Assembly: GCA_035575715.1 (NCBI GenBank)
Contig: DATLXN010000028.1
Coordinates: 20,870-84,869, forward strand
DNA: 64,000 nucleotides
DNA from: JACCSI01 sp035575715
GTDB taxonomy: Bacteria; Acidobacteriota; Vicinamibacteria; Vicinamibacterales; UBA2999
Reading direction: 5' to 3'
In this document: positions 51,193 to 60,477 of the stretch, one piece after another
Layout of the letters: each line of letters opens with the position of its first letter
How positions within the stretch are numbered: the first letter of the stretch is position 1
The notes under the pieces: model-generated
What the model saw: only the letters and a program-made list of their open reading frames with translations
Databases searched by the model: none
Told to the model about the DNA's origin: nothing
Made by a program: the position numbers and the translations under genes

Positions 51193-52350
51193 ATGCACCG
51201 CATTTTTGTCGCCGTCTTCACTTTCGCCCTCGCTTTACCCTGGGCCGGCTACGCCCAGACCGGCACCGCCGCCAAGAGCGCCGAGCCCTTCAAGGTCGGC
51301 ACCTTCCGCATCGGCACCACTGAAACGATCGGGCTCGTGTTGCGCGACACCGTCGTCGTCGATCTCGTCCAGGCCAATGCCGCCATGGAGAAATCGCGAT
51401 CATTCCCGATGCGCCGCATGCCATCGGACATGGTCGGGTTCATCGCCGACTACGAGAACGGTCTGAAAGGCCGCGCCTACGCCATCGTCAATGAACTGGT
51501 GCAGAGCAAGGCGCTGGACGGCAACGCTCCGGCCTACGTGCGCAAGTTGACCGAGGTTCAGACGCTGGCGCCGATCCCACGTCCTCGCCAGGTCATGATG
51601 ACGGCGGTCAATTTCTACAGCCATATCGCGGAGAACGCGGCCGCGGACGTCCGCGCGAAGGCGATCGCCGCACGCAAAGCCAACCGCGGCGTCCCCTACA
51701 TGTTTCTCAAGGCGCCTTCGTCGATCATCGGCACCGGAGAGACGATTCGGATCCCGCATGGCCGCACCGAACTGGACTGGGAGATCGAGCTCGCCACGGT
51801 GATCGGCCGTGCCGCCCGCTACGTCAACGCACAAAAGGCGGAGGAGCACGTGTTCGGCTACACGGTGATGCTCGACATCTCGGATCGCGGCGGTCGGCCG
51901 CCCGGCGGTTTCAGCAGCGGCACCGACTGGTTCGTGATGAAAGGGCAGGAGACGTTCGGCCCGATGGGGCCGTTCATCATCCCGAAAGAGTTTTACGGAA
52001 ACCCGATGACCGACCTGAAGCAGACGCTGCTGGTCGGGACGGATCAGCGGCAGCAGTCGGACTCGTCCGACATGATCCACTCGGTATGGGAAGTGATCGA
52101 GTACGCCTCGTCGCTGGTCACCCTGCAGCCCGGTGACGTGCTCGGCGCCGGCACGTCCGGCGGCGTCGGCATGGGCACCTCGGTGCGCGGCTCACAGCTG
52201 TGGCTGGTTGCCGGCGACGAGATTACCGGGTCGATCGACAAGATCGGGACGCTGCGTCACAAGGTGGAAGCGGCGCCCGCACCGCCAGTCGGCACCGGGT
52301 CGTATCTGCCACCGGTGGCGAGCTATAAGAAGGGTCCTGGCGGCCAGTAG
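51193..52350 (+). CDS. exported fumarylacetoacetate-hydrolase-fold protein
   Basis: A 385-aa protein. Signal peptide MHRIFVAVFTFALALPWAGYA, unusual for this normally cytoplasmic fold. The FAH domain spans about 120-370: metal ligands in ELDWEIELATVIG (Glu-x-Glu) and the Asp of VMLDISDRG, then GMGTSVRGSQLWLVAGDEI near the end. Known members hydrolyse or isomerise diketo acids. GGAGG is six bases before the ATG. Confidence 0.85.
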   Translation: MHRIFVAVFTFALALPWAGYAQTGTAAKSAEPFKVGTFRIGTTETIGLVLRDTVVVDLVQANAAMEKSRSFPMRRMPSDMVGFIADYENGLKGRAYAIVNELVQSKALDGNAPAYVRKLTEVQTLAPIPRPRQVMMTAVNFYSHIAENAAADVRAKAIAARKANRGVPYMFLKAPSSIIGTGETIRIPHGRTELDWEIELATVIGRAARYVNAQKAEEHVFGYTVMLDISDRGGRPPGGFSSGTDWFVMKGQETFGPMGPFIIPKEFYGNPMTDLKQTLLVGTDQRQQSDSSDMIHSVWEVIEYASSLVTLQPGDVLGAGTSGGVGMGTSVRGSQLWLVAGDEITGSIDKIGTLRHKVEAAPAPPVGTGSYLPPVASYKKGPGGQ

Positions 52351-52396
52351 GCATCGCCGCGGCCATTGTGCACCGGTTGCCGTAGTGGGGACGAAA

Positions 52397-52885
52397 TTAG
52401 GGACCGGTCGGCCCCCAGAGATTCACGATCGGCGCGCCTGTTGTGCCCTCAAGCTCGGTCCACGCGTCGATCGGCAAGGCCAGCTGCACCAGCGCGGCTG
52501 TCGGCAGGTCATGCCGCTCGCCGGTCAGTTGTTCCACCAACTCCTCGAGGCCGGGATTGTGTCCGACGATGAGCGCTGTGGAAACGTCCGGGTCTAACAC
52601 CTCCTCGAGGACCGCGAGAATGTCTTGTGGACGGGCAAGATAGAGCCGCGGATCGACGATGACTTCTCGCGCATAGCCCGCCGCTTCCGCCACCGCCAGC
52701 GCGGTCGTGTGCGCCCGGACCGCGTCGGAGGTGATAATGACATCCGGAATAAGGTCTTCGTCGCGCAGCAGATCCCCCATGTGCGGTGCGTCGCGCTCGC
52801 CCCGGGCGTTGAGCGGCCGCTGCCGGTCGTGCATCGAGGTCGCCCAACTGGACTTGGCGTGGCGCAGGATCAGCAGTGTCTTCAC
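52397..52885 (-). CDS. sixA: SixA-type phosphohistidine phosphatase
   Basis: A 162-aa histidine-phosphatase-superfamily enzyme. The catalytic His is in the LRHAKSSW motif near the N-terminus, with partner Arg in DRQRPLNARGERDA and the second His in IVGHNPGLEEL. SixA-type enzymes dephosphorylate His residues of phosphorelay or phosphotransfer proteins. Convergent with the FAH-fold gene. Confidence 0.88.
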   Translation of the reverse strand: MKTLLILRHAKSSWATSMHDRQRPLNARGERDAPHMGDLLRDEDLIPDVIITSDAVRAHTTALAVAEAAGYAREVIVDPRLYLARPQDILAVLEEVLDPDVSTALIVGHNPGLEELVEQLTGERHDLPTAALVQLALPIDAWTELEGTTGAPIVNLWGPTGP

Positions 52886-52953
52886 GGTTTCCTTCAGATT
52901 ATGCCGGTTCGTAAACTGGAGTCGGTTCTTTGAACAGACTCCGAGGAGCAGAC

Positions 52954-53487
52954 ATGCAACGTCATCTATCGACCCCAGTGGCCCTGATGATTACACTGGC
53001 CGCCGTTTTCGTCGCGATTGATCGGCCAGGCGCTCAGGCGCCGCAGACGCCTGCTGCGCCGGCGCCCGCCCAACCTGCGGCCACCGCACCCGCGCCCGCC
53101 GCTCCCACGCTCACTTACGAGATGGCCAAGCAGGTGATTGACGCCGCCGAGGCCGAGGCGCGGCGCAACAAGTGGAACGTGGCGATCGTGGTCACGGATG
53201 CGGCCGGCATTCCCGTCATGCTTCGTCGTCTTGACGGCGCGGGCGCCCGCCCCTACGACATTGCCATGCGCAAAGCAGCCACCGTCGTGGCCAGCAAGAT
53301 GGCCACCTCCGCATACGGCGAACAGCTCAAGGCCGGTGGGGTCAAGGAAGTGCCCAACGGGATTACGTTTGCCGGCGGCGTACCGATCATGCGCGGCGCA
53401 GAGTTGATTGGCGCGGTCGGGACCAGCGGCGTGCGCGCGATCGAGGACGAGCAGATTTCCAAGGCCGGCGTCGCAGTGATCAAATAG
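52954..53487 (+). CDS. exported GlcG/HbpS-family protein
   Basis: A 177-aa protein: signal peptide, an Ala/Pro-rich linker (about 30-55), then the GlcG/HbpS domain (LTYEMAKQVIDAAEAEAR, IPVMLRRLDGA, NGITFAGGVPIM, IGAVGTSG). HbpS proteins bind haem extracellularly; GlcG relatives are of unclear function. GAGGAG lies before the ATG. The in-frame TTG at 52930 is rejected because the ribosome-binding site is downstream of it. Confidence 0.84.
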   Translation: MQRHLSTPVALMITLAAVFVAIDRPGAQAPQTPAAPAPAQPAATAPAPAAPTLTYEMAKQVIDAAEAEARRNKWNVAIVVTDAAGIPVMLRRLDGAGARPYDIAMRKAATVVASKMATSAYGEQLKAGGVKEVPNGITFAGGVPIMRGAELIGAVGTSGVRAIEDEQISKAGVAVIK

Positions 53488-53489
53488 TC

Positions 53490-53603
53490 CACGGACGACT
53501 CAAAGAGTTGTTGCGATTACTCAACGCGAACCGCGTTGGATACCTCCTGGTTGGCGGCTATGCCGTCGGCCTGCATCGAGATCACGACATCGTTCGAGAG
53601 TAA
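53490..53603 (+). pseudogene. N-terminal fragment of a nucleotidyltransferase-like gene
   Basis: One plus-strand frame reads LKELLRLLNANRVGYLLVGGYAVGLH, the typical start of MNT/AbiEii-like nucleotidyltransferases (LLVGGYAV..H), and then stops at TAA 53601-53603 after HDIVRE. The catalytic DxD region and the rest of the protein are missing, so this is a truncated remnant between two intact genes. Confidence 0.65.
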
Positions 53604-53626
53604 AGGTCAGGCCGGTGAAGCTGGGT

Positions 53627-56104
53627 TTAGAAATGCCGCGCGACCCGCACGGCCACCGTCCGCGGCTGCACCAGCCGTGTGCCGACGAAGACAGACTGAA
53701 AGTTGTAGAGGGCGGTCTGATTGGTCGCGTTGGTCACTTGCGCCTGCAGGGTCCACGCGCGGCGGCCACGGCTGTTGTTGACGTCGAACCCTGCCGCCAG
53801 ATCGACGATGGTGCGCGGGCGCACGCGGGGGACCTCGGCCTCGAGGTTGACCAAGGGCAGCAGGTCCGCAAAGTCGGAATCAGCGGCCACTATCGCCGGA
53901 TTCGACGGATTCGACACGAGTCCGCTGTCATACCGAATCGATGCGCCCAACCACAACGGACCCGGTGCGTTGTAGGACGCGGTGCCGTGGATCCCGAGCC
54001 GCTGGTCGTGGTCAATGACAAAGGGTCCGGCTGACAGCAGGTCCACGGCATCCTGTCCGAGGAACAAGCCGCCCGTGAACGGCGGAGACGAGATTGCGCG
54101 CCCCATCGTGGCGCTCAGGGCTCCCATGAGACCACGCCGTTCGGCGAACGACAGGCGCGCTTCGGCGCCCGTCACGCGAATGCTCTTCAGCGTCGTCGGA
54201 AAGATGATGCCGGTGTCGAAGAAATTGTTGTTGTCCTGCTGGTCGACGGAGTTTTTCCGGTAGACCGACCCGTCGAGCGTGGCGAACCGCCCCACGGACA
54301 GTTGTCCGCCCACCTCGTAGACGTCTTGCCGCTCCGGGCGGATCGGCTGGTAGGCCCCACCCAAGGCCTCGCGCACGCTGTCCGGCGCGAGCCGGCTGGC
54401 CGCTTCCGAGCTCGACAGCAACAGGTTCTCGTTGGGGGGTGTCTGATAGTTGCGATTGTAGGACGCGCGCAGGACGAGATCGTGGCCGGGGATCCGATAG
54501 GCCACACCCACGCGCGGCTGCAGGTGCCGACCGTCCACGAGAAAGCGGTACTCGTCGTGGCGGAGTCCGAGTGCCAACGACACGTTTCCGAAGCGAATCG
54601 TCGACTGCACGAAGGCGCTCACCTGGGTGCCGGTCTGCGCATCCGCGAAGACGAACGGCACGCCGCCACGCGTGAGATCGTACGGGAGGAGCGCCGCGTT
54701 GTAGCCTTCCGCATCGGGAGCGTTGAAAGCCCGCGATGTCAACCCCATCGTAAAGAGCTCGTCGACAGGAAAGCGTTGGAGATCGACGCCGGCGCGCACC
54801 GTTTGTGCGCCGAACGACCGCGTGTACCGCGTGTTCGCGGTGAACGTCGATAGACGGCGATCCTGCGTGGCGGTGACCGGGGTATCTCCGGGACTGGAGG
54901 TGAGCACGGCGGTGGTCGCGCGATAGCCCACGGTCGCTTCGAGTGTCGACTGCGTGTCGAGCGGGCGCACGTAGGAAGCCCACAAGGACGCGTCGGCGAG
55001 CGTCTGCCGCTGATCTTGACCCGCGGCCTGTTGCGAGCGGAGGTTGGCCAGCTCGAAGCTTGAACGGCCTCCCATCGCGTGAAGGCGCAGCGTATCGCGA
55101 TCGGTGAGGCGGAGGTCCACCCGGCCGAAGCCACGCGCGTAGCCACCGGTATTGTGCAGATTGTCCAGAGATACCTGGTCGAGAAACCGATCAGTGTGCA
55201 TCGCCGTCACCGAGCCGAAATAGCCCACGCGGCTGCGTTCGCCCCCAAGTTGCGCCACACCGTGACGCGTGCCGAACCCTCCAAGTGATCCCGACACCGT
55301 CCCGGCGATCGGGCGTCCGGTCCCGAGGCCGCTGCGGCTGTTGAGCACTGCCACGCCCGACACCTTGCTGCCGAACTCGGCCGGAACATGGCCGGTGATG
55401 AGCTCGACGGTCTGCACGACGCCGACGTCGAGCGAATTGGCGAAGGCGCCGGTCAACTGGTCGCTGATCGGCAATCCGTCGACCACGAAGGTCATCTGAT
55501 TGTGTGCGCCGCGCGGGTGAATCGCTCCATTGGCGTTCTGGGCGAAGCCGGGAAAGCTTACCAGCACGGCTTCGAGGCCGCGGCTTGACGCGGCGACGGG
55601 CAGGCGCTCGATGCGCGTCTCGCTGATCACGTGACGGGTCCCGGCGGAGGTCGTGTCGACCACTGGGGCTTCAGGAGTGACGGTGATGGTGTCGGTCACG
55701 TCGGCCAGACGCAGCGTGAACGCCAGGTTCACGGGCACACTGGAGGCCACGTCGATGCGCCGAGCTTCGGGAGCGAAGCCCGACAACTCGAGGCGCAGGT
55801 CGTAGGTCCCGAGCGGGAGATTCCCAATCTCGAAGTGTCCGCGGTTGTCGGTCAGCGTGGCGCGCTCCAGGCCGCTCGCACCCTGGCGTAGCGAGACCGT
55901 CGCGCCAGGAATGGATGCACCTTGGGGGTCGGTGACCTCTCCGCGCAGCAGAGCGATGGTCTGCGCCTCGACTGGTGTGGCGGCGAGCGCCCCAAGGATG
56001 ATGAACACCAGAGCGAAAACATTGCTCCATCGCGTCGGCCCAACCGGCCAACGAGCACGCGTGAACGGCCACCGAAAAGAATTTTGATTACTCAAAATAA
56101 ACAT
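53627..56104 (-). CDS. TonB-dependent receptor with carboxypeptidase-regulatory domain
   Basis: An 825-aa outer-membrane receptor. Long N-terminal region and signal peptide (cleavage near PVEAQ), carboxypeptidase-regulatory-like domain (about 50-125: LRGEVTDPQGASIPGATVSLRQ), plug (about 145-270: IERLPVAASSRGLEAVL, VDGLPISDQLTGAFA) and barrel ending in RVARHF with the terminal Phe typical of barrel insertion. Transport substrate unknown; the divergent ABC operon suggests a shared nutrient. TTGACA (56135-56140)-17-TAGACT (56112-56117) forms a promoter, with TAGACT seven bases from the ATG. Confidence 0.9.
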   Translation of the reverse strand: MFILSNQNSFRWPFTRARWPVGPTRWSNVFALVFIILGALAATPVEAQTIALLRGEVTDPQGASIPGATVSLRQGASGLERATLTDNRGHFEIGNLPLGTYDLRLELSGFAPEARRIDVASSVPVNLAFTLRLADVTDTITVTPEAPVVDTTSAGTRHVISETRIERLPVAASSRGLEAVLVSFPGFAQNANGAIHPRGAHNQMTFVVDGLPISDQLTGAFANSLDVGVVQTVELITGHVPAEFGSKVSGVAVLNSRSGLGTGRPIAGTVSGSLGGFGTRHGVAQLGGERSRVGYFGSVTAMHTDRFLDQVSLDNLHNTGGYARGFGRVDLRLTDRDTLRLHAMGGRSSFELANLRSQQAAGQDQRQTLADASLWASYVRPLDTQSTLEATVGYRATTAVLTSSPGDTPVTATQDRRLSTFTANTRYTRSFGAQTVRAGVDLQRFPVDELFTMGLTSRAFNAPDAEGYNAALLPYDLTRGGVPFVFADAQTGTQVSAFVQSTIRFGNVSLALGLRHDEYRFLVDGRHLQPRVGVAYRIPGHDLVLRASYNRNYQTPPNENLLLSSSEAASRLAPDSVREALGGAYQPIRPERQDVYEVGGQLSVGRFATLDGSVYRKNSVDQQDNNNFFDTGIIFPTTLKSIRVTGAEARLSFAERRGLMGALSATMGRAISSPPFTGGLFLGQDAVDLLSAGPFVIDHDQRLGIHGTASYNAPGPLWLGASIRYDSGLVSNPSNPAIVAADSDFADLLPLVNLEAEVPRVRPRTIVDLAAGFDVNNSRGRRAWTLQAQVTNATNQTALYNFQSVFVGTRLVQPRTVAVRVARHF

Positions 56105-56436
56105 TGAGCAGAGTCTAAGTCTGTGCCCGTTTCATGTCAAGCGGTGTCGTTTGATGCGTCGTTCGACGCCTGCGCCGCGGCCGGGGTGGTCGCAGGTCAG
56201 GCCCTCGACCCGGCGCAGCCGCTCGAGACGAAGAGATATCTGCCAAGCACAGAAGAGCTCGACGCGGGTTGATCTAGTCGCTTTGAGGTTGGCGATGCGG
56301 ACCGGCTCCAAACGATACTTGACGTGAGTCGACTGCGCCCTGTGACAGTGCGAGTGTTCATCGTGCAGCCTAGGTGACGGTTCACCGACAGTCACAACCG
56401 TGACTCAATAACGGCAGCTCGGAAAGGAGCACTCTC
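56105..56436. other. divergent intergenic region of the TonB/ABC locus
   Basis: The 332 bases contain the minus-strand promoter TTGACA-17-TAGACT for the receptor gene and the start region of the plus-strand operon (GGAAAGGAG before the ATG at 56437). At the receptor start, CTCAA and TTGAG (56091-56108 region) form a small inverted repeat around the ATG. No riboswitch or Fur-box consensus was recognised. Confidence 0.5.
56112..56140 (-). promoter_or_regulatory. promoter of the TonB receptor gene
   Basis: Consensus TTGACA at 56135-56140 and TAGACT at 56112-56117 are separated by exactly 17 bases. The -10 ends seven bases before the start codon, so transcription should begin at or next to the ATG. 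Confidence 0.72.
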
Positions 56437-57096
56437 ATGCGGATGGCCAGCTTCCTCATCGCATTCGTCGTCTTCGGCGCAACGATGCTCGTCCACGGCG
56501 CAACTCGGAAGGTCGATTTCTCTGACGATGCGGTCGGACAGCCGCCAAAGGGGTTCGAGTTCGGCCACACCGCAAAGGTTGGCGCGCCCGGCAAATGGGT
56601 GGTCCAGGCAGAAGGGTCGAACAAGTACCTCGCGCAGACCGACGCCGACTCCACACGCGCACGCTTTCCGGTGGCCGTGTTCACGGAGTTCAGCGCGGCT
56701 GATGTCGATCTCTCGGTTCGGTTCAAGCCGGTCTCGGGTCGTGTCGATCAGGCCGCGGGGCTCGTCTGGCGCTTCCAGAATGCAGATAACTACTACATCG
56801 TCCGGGCGAACGCGCTCGAGAACAACGTGGTGCTGTACAAAGTTGAAAACGGCAAACGCACCGATTTGCCGGTGAAGGGCGAGGGGCGTACCTACGGGAA
56901 GAAAGCACAGGTGCCGGCCGGCCAGTGGAGCAGCCTCCGCGTGGTCGCCGTCGGCGCGTTGTTCGAAGTGCACCTCAACGGCGGAAAACTGTTCGAAGTG
57001 GAGGACAAGACATTCCCGCGCGCGGGCAAAGTTGGGGTGTGGACCAAGGCCGACTCCGTGACCCTGTTCGACGATCTGACGATCGTGACCAAGTAA
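56437..57096 (+). CDS. exported concanavalin-like (DUF1080-type) protein
   Basis: A 219-aa protein: signal peptide to about residue 22, then a jelly-roll-like domain with VDFSDDAVGQPPKGFEFG, AAGLVWRFQNADNYYIVRAN and KVGVWTKADSVTLFDDL. This resembles the lectin-like DUF1080/LamG fold used in carbohydrate binding or hydrolysis. Catalytic residues are not apparent. It starts the operon; the next ATG is only five bases after its stop. Confidence 0.75.
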   Translation: MRMASFLIAFVVFGATMLVHGATRKVDFSDDAVGQPPKGFEFGHTAKVGAPGKWVVQAEGSNKYLAQTDADSTRARFPVAVFTEFSAADVDLSVRFKPVSGRVDQAAGLVWRFQNADNYYIVRANALENNVVLYKVENGKRTDLPVKGEGRTYGKKAQVPAGQWSSLRVVAVGALFEVHLNGGKLFEVEDKTFPRAGKVGVWTKADSVTLFDDLTIVTK

Positions 57097-57100
57097 GCCC

Positions 57101-58141
57101 ATGGCCTCACTCAATCGCGGAGCCGTCCTTCGCTTTGTCGCCACGGTCGCCCTCATCGGATGTGTCGGGTGTCGGTCACCTGAACAAGCGCAGACCGGGG
57201 ACCGCACGGTGACGGTCTATGTGTCGACCGATCGGGTCTTCTCTGAGCCGGTGCTGCGGGAGTACGAGCGGCGATCGGGCGTCAAGGTCAACGCCGTCTA
57301 CGACACGGAGGAAACCAAGTCGACGGGCCTCGCCAATCGCCTGATCGCCGAGAAGCCACGACCGCAGGCCGATGTCTTCTGGTCGAACGAACCAGTCCGA
57401 ACGCTTGTGTTGAAGGCGCGGGAGGTGCTTACGTCGTACCGCTCCCCGAGCGCCGAGGGCATTCCCGCGGCGCTTGTTGATCCTGACGGTTATTGGACGG
57501 GTTTCTCGGCCCGCATCCGGGTGATCGCCTACAACACGACGCTTGTGAAGCCGGAAGCGGCGCCGCAGTCGGTGTTCGATCTGGCCGACCCACGATGGCG
57601 CGGGCAAGTAGCGATCGCGGACCCGCGATTTGGTTCCACTTCCTTTCACGTCGCGGCGCTCTACGCACTGGCGGGCGACGAGAAGATGGACGAGTTCTTC
57701 CGTCGGTTGAAGGCCAACGGCGTGCGCGTCGTCGATGGCAACTCGGTTGTCCGCGACCTGGTCGCACGCGGAGAGGTGAAGGTAGGGTTGACGGATACCG
57801 ACGATGTGAATGTCGCGATCGAGGACGGACAACCAATCGGGATGGTGCTGCCGGACAAGGAGGGACTCGGCGTGCCGGTGATGCCGAACATGGTGTCGTT
57901 AATCGCAAACGCGCCGCATCCCGAGGAAGGACGCAAGCTGATCGATTACTTGCTCTCAAAGGACGTGGAGCGTGCGCTCGCACAGTCGGAGGCGGTGCAG
58001 ATTCCGCTGCACGTTGGCGTGCCAGGCCCGAAGAACATTCCGGCGATCGAGACCTTCAAACCGATGACGCTCGACTACGCGAAAGCCGCGAGCCGAGTGG
58101 AAGACGTCACCAGCCGTCTCGCCACAATTCTGGGTCTCTGA
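57101..58141 (+). CDS. extracellular solute-binding protein of an ABC importer (FbpA/PotD-like fold)
   Basis: A 346-aa probable lipoprotein (LIGC/CVGC lipobox near residues 20-24). The fold pattern matches FbpA/AfuA-type iron-binding proteins (TVYVSTDRVFSEPVLREYERRSGVKV, ADVFWSNEPVR, GYWTGFSARIRVIAYNTTLV). The Tyr-Tyr pair used by FbpA to bind Fe3+ is not evident at the usual site (FGSTSFHVAALYAL), so iron is not proven; anionic organophosphorus or other ligands are possible. It delivers substrate to the permease gene 15 bases downstream. Confidence 0.85.
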   Translation: MASLNRGAVLRFVATVALIGCVGCRSPEQAQTGDRTVTVYVSTDRVFSEPVLREYERRSGVKVNAVYDTEETKSTGLANRLIAEKPRPQADVFWSNEPVRTLVLKAREVLTSYRSPSAEGIPAALVDPDGYWTGFSARIRVIAYNTTLVKPEAAPQSVFDLADPRWRGQVAIADPRFGSTSFHVAALYALAGDEKMDEFFRRLKANGVRVVDGNSVVRDLVARGEVKVGLTDTDDVNVAIEDGQPIGMVLPDKEGLGVPVMPNMVSLIANAPHPEEGRKLIDYLLSKDVERALAQSEAVQIPLHVGVPGPKNIPAIETFKPMTLDYAKAASRVEDVTSRLATILGL

Positions 58142-58156
58142 GCCGCGCGAACGAGC

Positions 58157-59782
58157 ATGTGGCGATGGCAGTCCAGTCGAACGGCGGTGGTGGGCGTCGC
58201 GATCGTCGTGTTCGGCGTGTGCTGCCTGTTGCCGGTCGGCTACTTGCTGACGATGTCGCTGACTGGCGCGGACGGACCGTACGCGGCGGTGCTGCTCGAT
58301 GCGCGGCAGCGGGGCTTGTTGTATAACACGGTGCTCCTCGGCACGGGTACGGCACTCCTCGCCACGGCGATCGGCGCCCCTTTAGGTGTGGCGCTCGCTC
58401 GTATTACCCTCCCTCGAAAGGCGCTCTTTCGTCTGGCGCTTGGCGCGCCGGTCCTTCTGCCGCCGTACGTGGTGGGATTAGCCTGGATTTATTTCGGAAG
58501 TAGCCGCGGACTCGTCGCGACACTTCTCGGTCGCGACCTGGTCTCGGATTGGACGTATAGCCTGCCGGCGGCCATTCTCGTGTTGGGTTTGGTGCTCTAC
58601 CCACTGTCGATGCTCGCAACGGAAGTGGCGATGCGCCGAATCGACGGGCGCCTCGAAGAGGCCGCCTTGATGGTCGCACCACCGGGCCGCGTGCTCTGGC
58701 GCATCACACTACCGCTTGCGGCACCAAGCATCGTCGGCGCCGCACTAGTGATCTTCGTGATTGCCGTATCGGATTTCGGCGTCCCTGGACTGCTGCGGGT
58801 CCGCGTGTACACGACGGAGGTCTTCACCGCCTTCGCGGCGCTCTACGACTTCAGCCGCGCCATGCTTGTGGCGGTGCCGCTTCTGCTGCTCTGTCTCGCG
58901 GTGGCCGCCGTGGCTGCCGCCCTGCTCGGAGAGCGTCTCGTGATCACGCGCCGGAGTGCCGGGACGCGTCCGGCCTTCCTTGACGCATGGCGACGACCGG
59001 CCGTTACGGGCGCACTTGTCGTGCTCGCCGTTGCCCTCGGACTCCCGCTGGCCGTCCTCGTGCGTGAGGCGCTGGGCGCCACGTCTTTGTCTGCCGTGCT
59101 CGAGGGATCCGGTGAGGCCATCGCGAACAGCCTCCTGCTGGCGACGGTGGGTGCGACGGCCGTGCTGAGCGTGGCCGTCTGGCTCGGCTACTCCAGGGCG
59201 AGAGCCCGCGGCCGAATTGGGCAAGTCGCGGACGTCCTCTTCGTCGTGGTGTTCGCGGTGCCGACCACCATCGTCGGCGTCGGCCTGATCGGGCTGTGGA
59301 ACCGGCCGGGCGTGCTTGGCACCGTCTACGGAACGGACTTCATGTTTCTCCTGGCGTATCTGGCACGATTCGTCCCAGTCGCGGCGCTGGCACTCGCCGC
59401 CAGTACGCGATACGTGCCCCTGTCGCACGAGGAGGCCGCCGCCGTCAGCGGCGCGGGATGGCTCCGCACGATGTTCCGCATTGTCCTGCCACAGATTCGA
59501 CTCGGTCTGGTTGCCGCGTGGGTGATCTCGTTTGTCCTCGCCTTCGGCGAGCTCGGCGTCAGCATCCTCGTCGCGCCGCCTGGTGAGGCGACCCTGCCAA
59601 TCCGCATCTACACGATCATCGCGAATACGCCCTCATCGCATGTCGCCGTGCTGGCGCTGTTACAGACACTTGTCATCTTCACTCCTCTGGCTCTGGCAGC
59701 ACTCGGTGCGGCTGTCTCCCTCCGCCCTGCGACTTGTACTCAGAGCGTCCCGAGCGTCATCGAGGGACGGGAGGGCCGGTGA
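58157..59782 (+). CDS. ABC transporter permease (fused FbpB/ThiP-like)
   Basis: A 541-aa protein with about twelve membrane helices in two homologous halves, each with an EAA loop: EEAALMVAPPGRVLWRITLPLAAPSI and EEAAAVSGAGWLRTMFRIVLPQIRL. The duplicated layout is typical of iron (FbpB), thiamine (ThiP) and related type I importers. Its stop overlaps the GTG start of the ATPase (GTGA). Confidence 0.9.
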   Translation: MWRWQSSRTAVVGVAIVVFGVCCLLPVGYLLTMSLTGADGPYAAVLLDARQRGLLYNTVLLGTGTALLATAIGAPLGVALARITLPRKALFRLALGAPVLLPPYVVGLAWIYFGSSRGLVATLLGRDLVSDWTYSLPAAILVLGLVLYPLSMLATEVAMRRIDGRLEEAALMVAPPGRVLWRITLPLAAPSIVGAALVIFVIAVSDFGVPGLLRVRVYTTEVFTAFAALYDFSRAMLVAVPLLLLCLAVAAVAAALLGERLVITRRSAGTRPAFLDAWRRPAVTGALVVLAVALGLPLAVLVREALGATSLSAVLEGSGEAIANSLLLATVGATAVLSVAVWLGYSRARARGRIGQVADVLFVVVFAVPTTIVGVGLIGLWNRPGVLGTVYGTDFMFLLAYLARFVPVAALALAASTRYVPLSHEEAAAVSGAGWLRTMFRIVLPQIRLGLVAAWVISFVLAFGELGVSILVAPPGEATLPIRIYTIIANTPSSHVAVLALLQTLVIFTPLALAALGAAVSLRPATCTQSVPSVIEGREGR

Positions 59783-60477
59783 GCACAGCAGCACTCGCCG
59801 TCACGAACGTGACGAAGCGCTTCGGGTCACATCACGCGCTCGACGGTGTCTCTCTCGACGTCGCAACCGGCGACGCCGTTGTCATCCTGGGACCCAGCGG
59901 CTGCGGCAAGACGACGCTGCTGCGCCTGATTGCGGGCCTCGAGGTACCGGACAGCGGCGAGATCTGGCTTAGTGGCACGCAAGTGGCCGGCCCTCGCCGC
60001 AGCATGGTGGCGTCTCATCAGCGCGGGATCGGGTTCGTGTTTCAGGATCTGGCTCTCTGGCCGCACCTCACGGTTGAAAAGAACCTGGGTTTCGTCTTGG
60101 AGTCTGTGAAGACGCCACGCGCCGAGCGGGTGCGGAGAGTCGATGAGGCCCTCAAGCTCGTTCGCATCGAGACACTGTCGACTCGGTACCCTCACGAGCT
60201 CTCGGGTGGCGAGCAGCAGCGGGTCGCGCTTGCCCGCGCGGTGGTTGGTCAGCCACGCCTGCTCCTCCTCGACGAGCCGCTCTCGAGCCTCGACCAAGAG
60301 TTGCGCGCAACGCTGCGTGCCGAGCTTGCTCGGCTCCAGCGCGCACTCCATGTGACGACGGTGTATGTCACTCACGACCGTGACGACGCTGCCGTCCTGG
60401 CCGATTGCGTCGTCGAGATGCGCGCGGGTCGCATCGCATCTGTCAGCGACACGAAGAGGAAGGAGGAACGCGAGTGA
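59779..60477 (+). CDS. ABC transporter ATP-binding protein (FbpC-like)
   Basis: A 232-aa nucleotide-binding domain. Walker A GPSGCGKTT, Q-loop FVFQDLALWPHLT, signature LSGGEQQRVALARAVV, Walker B LLLLDEPLSSLD and the H-loop VTHDRDD are all intact. It powers the adjacent permease. It lacks the C-terminal regulatory domain of many FbpC/PotA proteins (shorter than the usual ~350 aa). The GTG start overlaps the permease stop; its own stop overlaps the next start (GTGA). Confidence 0.93.
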   Translation: MSTAALAVTNVTKRFGSHHALDGVSLDVATGDAVVILGPSGCGKTTLLRLIAGLEVPDSGEIWLSGTQVAGPRRSMVASHQRGIGFVFQDLALWPHLTVEKNLGFVLESVKTPRAERVRRVDEALKLVRIETLSTRYPHELSGGEQQRVALARAVVGQPRLLLLDEPLSSLDQELRATLRAELARLQRALHVTTVYVTHDRDDAAVLADCVVEMRAGRIASVSDTKRKEERE

